Positions 1-5,743 of a stretch of DNA of 11,311 nt are shown piece after piece; position 1 is the first letter of the stretch, and every line of letters starts with the position of its first letter. Source of the stretch: Bacteroidetes bacterium CG2_30_32_10 (GTDB lineage Bacteria; Bacteroidota; Bacteroidia; Bacteroidales; CG2-30-32-10); NCBI GenBank assembly GCA_001872995.1, contig MNXO01000044.1:1-11311 (forward strand). Direction: 5' to 3'. The notes under the pieces are model-generated. The model made no database searches and was not told the DNA's origin. It was given only the letters and a program-made list of their open reading frames with translations. Made by a program: the position numbers and the translations under genes.

Positions 1-719
1 ATAAGGCTTTTATGGGCTTCGTTGTTTTTAATAGAATAAGGAATCAGCGAAAATTCTTTTTGAAAGTTCTTTTTTAATGAGTTTTGAATATAGGCAGCAA
101 TTTCATTAATTTGTTCTTTAGTGAATAGGTCTGTTTTTGTTAGCAATATAATTATATGAGGGCAATGACGGTCAATTTCTTTTATTAAAGCAATATCATT
201 GTCGGAAAGAGGACGCTCAGCACTGATAGCAATAATGGCAATGCCAATTTTAGTAAACCAATTTTCGGTAGTTTCGGTGTTGTGGCTAAATATACTACCG
301 ATACCAGGTGTATCAATTATTCGTATGTTTTTATACACTTCCAATTGTGGAAGTGCTATATCTACTACATATACTTGTTTAGTGTTTTCAGGGTTATGAA
401 ACTCGGTAATATAATTTTTAATATCATCAATATTAATTGTTTCCGTTCGACCATTGAGAAAATTAATTTTAGCGGTTTCTTTTTCAGCAAACAGAAGTCG
501 GGTTATCACTGATGTAACTGGGGTTACACCAAAAGGCATAACAGATATGCCAAATAAGCTATTTATAAAAGAACTTTTACCAGCCTTAAACTGTCCTAAT
601 ATGGCAATATCAATATATTTTTCTTGCAATATGCTTTCAATAGAGGCAATTGCATGTTCTAAAGAATCGAAATGATTATCGAAACAAATTTTTTTTAAAT
701 GGTTAATCGCTATTTGCAT
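1..719 (-). CDS. Dynamin-family GTPase, N-terminal part (cut by window edge)
   Basis: The frame opens with ATG at 719-717 and stays open for 239 codons to the window edge, so the C-terminal part is missing. Seen: a P-loop GQFKAGKSS at residues 42-50, a switch-I-like stretch GVTPVTSVITRL at 64-75, the G3 motif DTPGIGS at 136-142 and the G4 motif TKTD at 194-197. About 35 residues precede the G domain. This motif set and its spacing are typical of bacterial dynamin-like proteins, which hydrolyse GTP and remodel membranes. The missing part should hold the helical stalk and membrane-binding region. The start lies 1 bp after the stop of the upstream 133-residue gene, which suggests translational coupling. 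No signal peptide is seen, so it should act from the cytosolic side. A non-dynamin GTPase is possible but less likely. Confident in the GTPase family, not in the cellular role. Confidence 0.88.
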   Translation of the reverse strand, partial: MQIAINHLKKICFDNHFDSLEHAIASIESILQEKYIDIAILGQFKAGKSSFINSLFGISVMPFGVTPVTSVITRLLFAEKETAKINFLNGRTETINIDDIKNYITEFHNPENTKQVYVVDIALPQLEVYKNIRIIDTPGIGSIFSHNTETTENWFTKIGIAIIAISAERPLSDNDIALIKEIDRHCPHIIILLTKTDLFTKEQINEIAAYIQNSLKKNFQKEFSLIPYSIKNNEAHKSL

Positions 720-720
720 C

Positions 721-1122
721 TCAAATAAGTTCGGTTAGTTTTAGAAGATTTTCAATATCGGCATCAAATTCAAGGGCATATTCGGGAGGAAATTCTCCGC
801 GACTTTTTAATTTTGAGGATTTTGTATCGCATAAAATTTCCCACATTTTTGACTTGCGTGAATTAATTATCTGTCCTAAATCATAGCTTGTGGGTTCAAG
901 ATTGTATTTATCAGCCATATAGCGGACTTTAGTTTTAATTTCTTCAATAATAGTGGCGTAATGCTGCAAATCAACTGTTTCATCTAAATCGGTAATGGTT
1001 GACATTATTTTTTGGTGGTAATGCAGCAATTCGTTTTCGAGTTCAATGGTAAGTTTTTCGATTAAAAACATAGCAGAAAAGATGGCTCTTTTGTGATTGT
1101 CAGAAAGTCCTATTTTTTCCAT
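721..1122 (-). CDS. Unrecognised 133-residue helical protein between HAD protein and dynamin
   Basis: I do not recognise this protein. It is short, charged and predicted mostly helical. A long amphipathic stretch covers about residues 8-45 and a second about 50-76. The end is acidic and leucine-rich (ALEFDADIENLLKLTELI, 116-133). No signal peptide, membrane segment, metal-binding cysteine set or nucleotide-binding motif is visible, so it is probably a soluble cytosolic protein. It starts 3 bp after the HAD gene stop and ends 1 bp before the dynamin ATG, so it is surely translated from the same message. That close linkage suggests (inference only) that it works with the dynamin-like GTPase, for instance as a helical partner. 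It is a real gene rather than a chance frame, because it exactly fills the space between two recognisable genes in the same orientation. Confidence 0.8.
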   Translation of the reverse strand: MEKIGLSDNHKRAIFSAMFLIEKLTIELENELLHYHQKIMSTITDLDETVDLQHYATIIEEIKTKVRYMADKYNLEPTSYDLGQIINSRKSKMWEILCDTKSSKLKSRGEFPPEYALEFDADIENLLKLTELI

Positions 1123-1125
1123 ACG

Positions 1126-1596
1126 TTAGTTTCTTAAAGTTGCCTTAATCCTTAATGGTTTAGCAATTATATCAAGAGCATCATTAATGTTTTTGCAAAT
1201 AATATCTGCATTTAAAAGCGTTTTGGCGGAGGCTCCTTCTTCTTGAATAAGCACAATTGCGAGTGCAGCATTTTTTAACATCAACAAATCATTTAAGCCA
1301 TTACCAATGGCAATTACTTTATCAATACCCAATTTTTCAATGTATTTTAATTTTTGTTCCTGATGGCTTTGCCCCACCAGTATGGAGCATTGACAATTGA
1401 TTTCTTTTGTATTTTCTTTTACTTTGCCAAATGTATCGGCAGTAATTATATGAATTGTTAGGTTTGAAGCCAAATTGTTTAATTGTTCTTTAACGCCAAC
1501 CATCAAATTGCCATCAATGGCTAAGGTGCCGTTATAATCGAGGACAAGGTGTTCTGCTTCTATTGTTTTACCGCCGGGTATTTCAATTTTTATCAT
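1126..1596 (-). CDS. Small HAD-fold protein, soluble P-type-ATPase-like
   Basis: A 156-residue protein with the four HAD-superfamily motifs. Motif I is LDYNGTLA with the nucleophile Asp20. Motif II is the Thr in IITAD (Thr52). Motif III is probably Lys82. Motif IV is GNGLNDLLML (98-107) with Asp103. There is no room for a large cap domain. The closest family I know is the group of soluble proteins resembling the phosphorylation domain of P-type ATPases, which share the LDYNGTLA and IGNG.ND forms. Relative to common HAD phosphatases, the second Asp of DxD is Asn22 and the first Asp of GDGxND is Asn99. P-type ATPases also lack the second Asp of motif I. The substrate is unknown; phosphatase activity is inferred from the fold and may be weak. 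The start codon overlaps the MutS-like stop (ATGA), which supports this start and coupling. Confidence 0.85.
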   Translation of the reverse strand: MIKIEIPGGKTIEAEHLVLDYNGTLAIDGNLMVGVKEQLNNLASNLTIHIITADTFGKVKENTKEINCQCSILVGQSHQEQKLKYIEKLGIDKVIAIGNGLNDLLMLKNAALAIVLIQEEGASAKTLLNADIICKNINDALDIIAKPLRIKATLRN

Positions 1597-2912
1597 ATAC
1601 GTTTGTCAAGTAAATTCATAATTTTTTCATTTTCAATAATTGTCATGCCCAGTCGCATATCGCTAACGCCTTGCAATAAATGATAAGTAAAAACTGGAGC
1701 GCCTTCTTTTATTTCCGATTCAAAACAAAAGCTTCTGGCATTCGGAAATTGGCTGATTTTATCCCAGATTTCCCACAGATGCGAAGAAAGCATAAAAACA
1801 CTATTATCCCATTTTACCAAACTCGAAATGACCATTGCTGAAGCATCATAGGCATCTTTGAGGTTAGTGCCATTGAATAGTTCGTCAATCATAGAAAAGA
1901 CATTTTCTCCATTTTTCAAATATTCGGCAAGTTGCTTTACTCTTTTTACCTCACTAAAAAAGTAACTATATCCATTTAATACATTGTCAGGGATGTTGAT
2001 GCTGGTGAATAATCTTTGAAAGTATTTTAAACGAAGCGATTTTGCCGGAACACCCATCCCCAAATGTGCCAGATAAACAGAAATTCCAATTGCTTTTAAA
2101 AAAGTGGTTTTACCTGCCATGTTTGGACCTGTCAGGAAAATAAAATTAGAATCTTTGTTTATTTCAACCTGATATGGGATAGCATTTGGAATTAAAGGGT
2201 GGTATAATTCCTCCGCTTTAAAAGAGCAGTTGGTATCATCCGTAAATACAGGGAAATGAAAATGGTTTTCGTTGCATGTTTTAGCCATTGCTAATAAAAC
2301 ATCTATTTCGTAATAACCATTAATAATATTTTTAAGGCTAATCTTCAATTCGGTAAGCAAAATTTTATCGGATTTCAGCACCTCAAAAAAATAAAGCCCC
2401 TTTTTATTAAAAATTGAAAGGATATTCTGAAAAAGTTGATTATTAACCACAAATGAAATTTCATGGGCGATTTTTCTTAAAAAATCAGGTAATTCGTCTT
2501 TTCCTATTGCTTTAAAAAAATCCTGAAAAACAAAAACGAAACGTATAACTTCCCTAATACTACTCTTTATTTCCCTATAAGCTTGTATATCTTTGAAATA
2601 AAATTGCAAACACTCGAAATATTCATCGTTTTTAATAGTTTCGATGTTAGAAGAAAAATAAACCTCCAACAGCTTCATTTGCTGGTTGGAGTATGGTAAT
2701 AAATAACTATGGAAATTATTGGCAAAAAACCCTATGGTATCCTGTTGTATTTTTAAATTTTCAATAGTTTCAGGAGGATGAAGCAATTTTTCACGAAGCC
2801 TGTATTTGCCTCCGGATGTTTTTGTTTTGTTTATAATATCAAAAACAGACCAACCTGCCTCATCCGCCTTGAAAATATCTAAATCTGACAATGTTTGTTT
2901 GTCAATAAACAT
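1593..2912 (-). CDS. MutS-family ATPase lacking the mismatch-recognition domains
   Basis: A 439-residue MutS-like protein, about half the length of true MutS (roughly 850). Residues 1-60 match the start of the MutS core/lever region (LSDLDIF, SVFDIINKTKTSGGKYRLRE). The C-terminal ATPase contains HPLI (238-241), Walker A GPNMAGKTT (262-270), a signature-like region GYSYFFSEVKRV (314-325), Walker B FSMIDELFNGTN (339-350, Asp343/Glu344) and the switch His378 in SSHLWE. The N-terminal domain that carries the Phe-x-Glu mismatch-reading motif is absent, so classical mismatch recognition is not expected. Short MutS relatives of this form occur in Bacteroidetes; their DNA substrate is not known to me. 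No Smr nuclease domain is present. All ATPase residues are intact, so this is not a decayed mutS. It starts 5 bp after the eno stop and overlaps the HAD gene by 4 bp. Confidence 0.9.
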   Translation of the reverse strand: MFIDKQTLSDLDIFKADEAGWSVFDIINKTKTSGGKYRLREKLLHPPETIENLKIQQDTIGFFANNFHSYLLPYSNQQMKLLEVYFSSNIETIKNDEYFECLQFYFKDIQAYREIKSSIREVIRFVFVFQDFFKAIGKDELPDFLRKIAHEISFVVNNQLFQNILSIFNKKGLYFFEVLKSDKILLTELKISLKNIINGYYEIDVLLAMAKTCNENHFHFPVFTDDTNCSFKAEELYHPLIPNAIPYQVEINKDSNFIFLTGPNMAGKTTFLKAIGISVYLAHLGMGVPAKSLRLKYFQRLFTSINIPDNVLNGYSYFFSEVKRVKQLAEYLKNGENVFSMIDELFNGTNLKDAYDASAMVISSLVKWDNSVFMLSSHLWEIWDKISQFPNARSFCFESEIKEGAPVFTYHLLQGVSDMRLGMTIIENEKIMNLLDKRI

Positions 2913-2917
2913 TAATA

Positions 2918-4198
2918 TTATTTGTTTTTAAAAGCCTTAACACCTGCATACTTAGCAGCAGCTCCTAATTGTTTTTCGATGCGCATCAATTGGTTAAATT
3001 TTTCAACGCGTTCGCTGCGACAACCGCTGCCTGTTTTTAAATGACCTGCATTAACGGCAACCGTGAGGTCGGCAATAAAACTATCGGCAGTTTCGCCACT
3101 TCTGTGCGAAACAAAACAATTATAATTATTGCGGTAAGCAAGTTCAATGGTTTCTAAGGTTTCTGAAACGGTACCAATTTGGTTAAGTTTTATCAGCACG
3201 CTATTGGCAACTTTTTTCTCAATGCCTTTGGCAAGAATGGCTTTGTTGGTGCAAAAAAGGTCATCTCCTACTATTTCAATTTTATTGCCAATGGCATTGG
3301 TAAGGTTTTTCCATCCGTCCCAATCGTTTTCAGCCAATCCATCTTCTAGTAGTACAATTGGATATTGTCTGACCCAATTTTCCCAAAGTTTAACCATATC
3401 ATCGCTGCTGACTAATTTCTGGGTGCTTTTAAAGAATTTGTATTTTCCGTCTTCCCACATTTCGCTTGCGGCAGGGTCGAGACAAATACTTACGTCATCA
3501 CCTGGTTTATATCCAGCTTTCACAATACCATTCAAAATCATTTCTACAGCTTCTTCATTTGATTTTAAATCGGGAGCAAAACCGCCTTCGTCACCCACAC
3601 CGGTGCTTAATCCTTTTGATTTTAAAACTGATTTTAAGGCATGAAAAACTTCTTCGCCCATTCTAATCGCTTCAGTAAAAGAAGGAGCGTTGTGTGGAGC
3701 TATCATAAATTCTTGAAAATCGACATTATTGTCTGCATGGCTACCTCCATTAATTACATTCATACAAGGAACAGGTAATAAATGTGCATTGGTACCTCCC
3801 AAATATTGATATAAAGGAATTTGCATACTGAGTGAACGGGCACGGGCAAAAGCCATAGAAACTCCAAGTATTGCATTAGCACCAAGTTTCGATTTATTAG
3901 CGGTTTCATCAAGCCCAATTAAAAAATAATCTAATTCGCGTTGCGAACCGAAACATTTGTTTTCGATTTCTTTTGCAATAATGGTGTTTACATTGGCAAC
4001 GGCTTTTAAAACACCTTTTCCATTATAACGTTTTTTATCACCATCGCGCAATTCGCAGGCTTCGCGTTCGCCAGTTGAGGCACCACTTGGCACCATTGCA
4101 TTGGTTTTGGTTCCGTCTTCTAATGTTATATTAACTTCAACGGTAGGATTGCCACGAGAATCCAAAATTTCTAAGGATGTTACTTTTTTAATTTTCAT
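2918..4198 (-). CDS. eno: Enolase (phosphopyruvate hydratase)
   Basis: Glycolytic enzyme interconverting 2-phosphoglycerate and phosphoenolpyruvate with Mg2+, in the cytosol. From the ATG at 4198 the protein is 426 residues, the usual length. Seen: ILDSRGNPTVEV near the N-terminus (11-22), the mobile loop PSGASTGERE (37-46), GGSHADNNVDFQEFMIAP (151-168), general base/acid region GDEGG with Glu204, metal ligands Asp241, Glu285 and Asp312 (GDDLF), Lys337 in VLIKLNQ, and SHRSGET (365-371). The C-terminal KTGSGCRSERVEKFNQL matches the family signature. All key residues are present. The frame can be extended 13 codons to a TTG at 4237, but that TTG is part of the putative -7 promoter box and the extra residues have no counterpart in enolases, so I chose the ATG. 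It heads a five-gene run through mutS-like, HAD, the 133-residue protein and the dynamin. Confidence 0.98.
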   Translation of the reverse strand: MKIKKVTSLEILDSRGNPTVEVNITLEDGTKTNAMVPSGASTGEREACELRDGDKKRYNGKGVLKAVANVNTIIAKEIENKCFGSQRELDYFLIGLDETANKSKLGANAILGVSMAFARARSLSMQIPLYQYLGGTNAHLLPVPCMNVINGGSHADNNVDFQEFMIAPHNAPSFTEAIRMGEEVFHALKSVLKSKGLSTGVGDEGGFAPDLKSNEEAVEMILNGIVKAGYKPGDDVSICLDPAASEMWEDGKYKFFKSTQKLVSSDDMVKLWENWVRQYPIVLLEDGLAENDWDGWKNLTNAIGNKIEIVGDDLFCTNKAILAKGIEKKVANSVLIKLNQIGTVSETLETIELAYRNNYNCFVSHRSGETADSFIADLTVAVNAGHLKTGSGCRSERVEKFNQLMRIEKQLGAAAKYAGVKAFKNK

Positions 4199-4234
4199 AG
4201 TTTTTTTTGAATTTAATTTATTAGACTTTGACTT

Positions 4235-4242
4235 CAAATATA
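4235..4242 (-). promoter_or_regulatory. Putative Bacteroidetes -7 box for the eno operon
   Basis: The minus strand reads TATATTTG, an exact match to the Bacteroidetes primary-sigma -7 consensus TAnnTTTG. It lies 36 bases before the eno ATG at 4198, which would give a leader of about 25-30 nt. I do not see a good TTTG -33 box at the normal 17-23 nt distance, so the call rests on the -7 match and its position. It would drive all five genes from eno to the dynamin. Confidence 0.55.
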
Positions 4243-4329
4243 GTAAATAAACCTTAAATATAAGCTAAGCATTAAAAATTTGTAAATTGCCAAAGCTTAA
4301 AATGTAAAGATTATAAGGAATTTAGCTTG

Positions 4330-4385
4330 AAAAAAAAAATGATGTCTGAATAAGGTTGACCAAATTTTAAAATTAAGACATTATT
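4330..4385 (-). terminator. Weak rho-independent terminator candidate
   Basis: On the + strand, AATGATGTCT (4338-4347) pairs with AGACATTATT (4376-4385), nine of ten positions, around a 28 nt loop. In the minus-strand transcript this arm pair is followed directly by ten U residues (A-run at 4330-4339). It would end the transcript coming from surE and the 94-residue gene. Against it: the loop is large, the one mismatch is C against A in the minus-strand RNA, and it lies about 250 bp beyond the last stop codon. Confidence 0.3.
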
Positions 4386-4455
4386 ACATAATCAAATCAT
4401 TTTTTCTTTAGGTCGTCTCTATTGCAGCTATATAAGATTGAAAGATAAAAACTTT

Positions 4456-4493
4456 GCGGAACTTGTTGTTTACATAGCGAAACTTGGTGTTTA
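4456..4493. repeat. Pair of degenerate 17-bp direct repeats
   Basis: GCGGAACTTGTTGTTTA (4456-4472) and GCGAAACTTGGTGTTTA (4477-4493) agree at 15 of 17 positions and start 21 bp apart. The word preceding the first copy (aacttt) also returns after the second (aaactttt). A second short tandem, ACTCGTCA/ACTCGTTG, lies at 4575-4590. These resemble decayed intergenic repeats rather than a CRISPR, because there are only two copies and the gap is 4 bp. Confidence 0.55.
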
Positions 4494-4639
4494 AACTTTT
4501 TCAATGAGTAATTTACAATAAACAATTATCGAATTTCCAAATTAGCTAATCATCGTTTACCTATGAATCTGTTTACTCGTCAACTCGTTGTCGTGTTTAA
4601 TTGCTCATAGTTTATGATGATATTATTAAAATCAACGCA

Positions 4640-4924
4640 TTATACATTAAAATAGAAAAAAATAATGGCATAAATGAAAGTAGCCAATAGAATTCCTCTT
4701 CCGGTGTAGTCGAATTTCATTTTCAACATGTAAAATCGGAATACCAAAACATTCATAAATATACACACCAAATGCAAGGTAGAGTCTTTTATATAAGCCA
4801 CCCCTTGATTGGTGTTTGCTAAATATTTGTTGATATAATATAATATTAGAAAGCTAAATGCTGGTGTTAAAACGCCCAATGCTATTCCAAGAAGCCAAGT
4901 ATCTTTTTTTAAAAATTTAAACAT
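4640..4924 (-). CDS. Small three-helix membrane protein linked to surE
   Basis: A 94-residue protein that I cannot name. It shows three hydrophobic stretches: about 11-32 (LLGIALGVLTPAFSFLILYY), about 48-66 (STLHLVCIFMNVLVFRFYM) and about 76-93 (GILLATFIYAIIFFYF), the last running almost to the C-terminus. The short N-terminus (MFKFLKKDTW) is basic, consistent with it staying in the cytosol, and the loop after helix 2 is also basic (MLKMKFDYTGR). It is therefore an inner-membrane protein without visible catalytic motifs. Its ATG (4924) lies inside the last codons of surE, an 8 bp overlap that implies coupled translation. The coupling suggests a conserved surE neighbour, but no shared function is established. 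It is the last gene before a roughly 400 bp spacer. Confidence 0.82.
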   Translation of the reverse strand: MFKFLKKDTWLLGIALGVLTPAFSFLILYYINKYLANTNQGVAYIKDSTLHLVCIFMNVLVFRFYMLKMKFDYTGRGILLATFIYAIIFFYFNV

Positions 4925-5687
4925 CGAATTTCCAATTATTAATTAAATGAATAGTATTATAAGAAGTAAGGTCTATTTGCGTAGGGACAATGGTAACAAA
5001 TCCATTTTCTAATGCCCATTCGTCGGTATCTTCAGCATTTTCATTGTTTTTAAGATACCCAGTAAGCCAATAGTAATTTTGGTTATGTGGGTCGAGACGT
5101 TCATCAAACTCTTCTATCCAAACGGCTTTGGCTTGTCGGCAAACTTTAATGCCTTTTATTTGCTCTTTTGGTAGAACAGGAAAATTGACATTTAAACAAA
5201 CGCCATCGGGCAAGCCATTTTTAATTACGTTTTCTGTAATTGTTTTAATAAAATCGGGGCAAGCAGAAAAATCAGCATCTAAAGAATAATCTAACAAAGA
5301 AAATCCTATAGCGGGTATGCCCTCAATAGCTCCTTCTATGGCAGCAGCCATGGTGCCAGAATATATGACACTGATGGTAGAATTAGAACCATGGTTAATT
5401 CCCGAAACAATCAAATCGGGACGATGTGGAAGCACTTTGTGCATAGCAAGTTTTACACAATCGACCGGAGTGCCATTGCATTTATATTCTACAATTTCTT
5501 TATCAATACTAATCTTTGTTATTCGCAAAGGCTCGTTAATGGTGATGGCATGACCCATACCCGATTGGGGTTTATCGGGTGCCATTACATATACTTCACC
5601 TAACTGCTTCATTGTATTTATTAAACAACGAATGCCAGGAGCTGCTATTCCATCATCGTTTACTACCAATATAACGGGTTTTTCCAT
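4917..5687 (-). CDS. surE: 5'/3'-nucleotidase SurE
   Basis: A 256-residue SurE-family metal-dependent phosphatase that removes phosphate from nucleoside monophosphates in the cytosol and is linked in other bacteria to stationary-phase survival. Seen: the N-terminal VNDDGIAAPG with metal ligands Asp11 and Asp12, the loop PDKPQSGMGHAIT with Ser42, KCNGTPVDCVKL (69-80), SGINHGSN (95-102) with metal ligand Asn98, and YSGTMAAAIEGAIEGIPAIGFS (109-130). The C-terminal part has YYWLTG (205-210) and a TD.WAL..GFVTIVPTQ.D segment near the end. Length and all metal ligands are normal for the family. The ATG at 5687 sits seven codons before the NDDG strand, as expected. It lies 46 bp after the alpha/beta-hydrolase gene and overlaps the downstream membrane gene by 8 bp. 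Confidence 0.97.
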   Translation of the reverse strand: MEKPVILVVNDDGIAAPGIRCLINTMKQLGEVYVMAPDKPQSGMGHAITINEPLRITKISIDKEIVEYKCNGTPVDCVKLAMHKVLPHRPDLIVSGINHGSNSTISVIYSGTMAAAIEGAIEGIPAIGFSLLDYSLDADFSACPDFIKTITENVIKNGLPDGVCLNVNFPVLPKEQIKGIKVCRQAKAVWIEEFDERLDPHNQNYYWLTGYLKNNENAEDTDEWALENGFVTIVPTQIDLTSYNTIHLINNWKFDV

Positions 5688-5711
5688 TTTTTACTGTAAT
5701 TATTCTGCTAT

Positions 5712-5743
5712 AATTTGCTGCAAATTTACAATATTAACTCAAA
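5712..5743 (-). promoter_or_regulatory. Putative surE promoter with overlapping palindrome
   Basis: The minus strand carries TAAATTTG at 5721-5728, matching TAnnTTTG, 33 bases before the surE ATG. A TTTG lies upstream at 5740-5743, but only 11 nt away instead of the usual 17-23, so it is doubtful as a -33 box. A perfect palindrome, AATTTGC-T-GCAAATT (5712-5726), overlaps the -7 box and could be an operator or chance. surE may thus be transcribed partly on its own rather than only from the upstream genes. Confidence 0.4.

Larger units (their letters stand above)
4243..4639. other. Gene-free spacer between eno promoter and the surE-linked membrane gene
   Basis: About 400 bp without a coding frame I can support on either strand and with no recognisable RNA gene. 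It is very AT-rich in 4243-4440. In 4450-4610 it turns into a patchwork of short, slightly varied words (aacttg/tgttta, aacaattatc, aattagctaat, actcgt), typical of degenerate Bacteroidetes intergenic DNA. It must contain the 3' end of the surE-side transcript and the upstream region of the eno operon. Confidence 0.7.

Noticed and set aside
199..675. Several + strand frames of 66-76 codons
   Set aside because: They are antisense to the dynamin GTPase frame, which carries the G1, G3 and G4 motifs.
1593..2912. Degraded mutS pseudogene
   Set aside because: The frame is intact, all ATPase motifs are complete, and the gene is coupled to both neighbours. It starts at a proper MutS core boundary rather than at a random break.
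3147..3644. 165-codon + strand frame opposite eno
   Set aside because: It lies wholly antisense to the strongly conserved enolase gene, and its Ser/Pro/Leu-rich sequence is what the reverse strand of such a gene yields. No family resemblance.
4199..4237. 13-codon N-terminal extension of enolase from TTG
   Set aside because: The TTG is part of the putative -7 promoter box, and the extra Lys/Asn/Ser-rich residues have no counterpart in enolases.
4456..4493. CRISPR-like direct repeats
   Set aside because: Only two imperfect 17-bp copies with a 4 bp gap and no cas genes.
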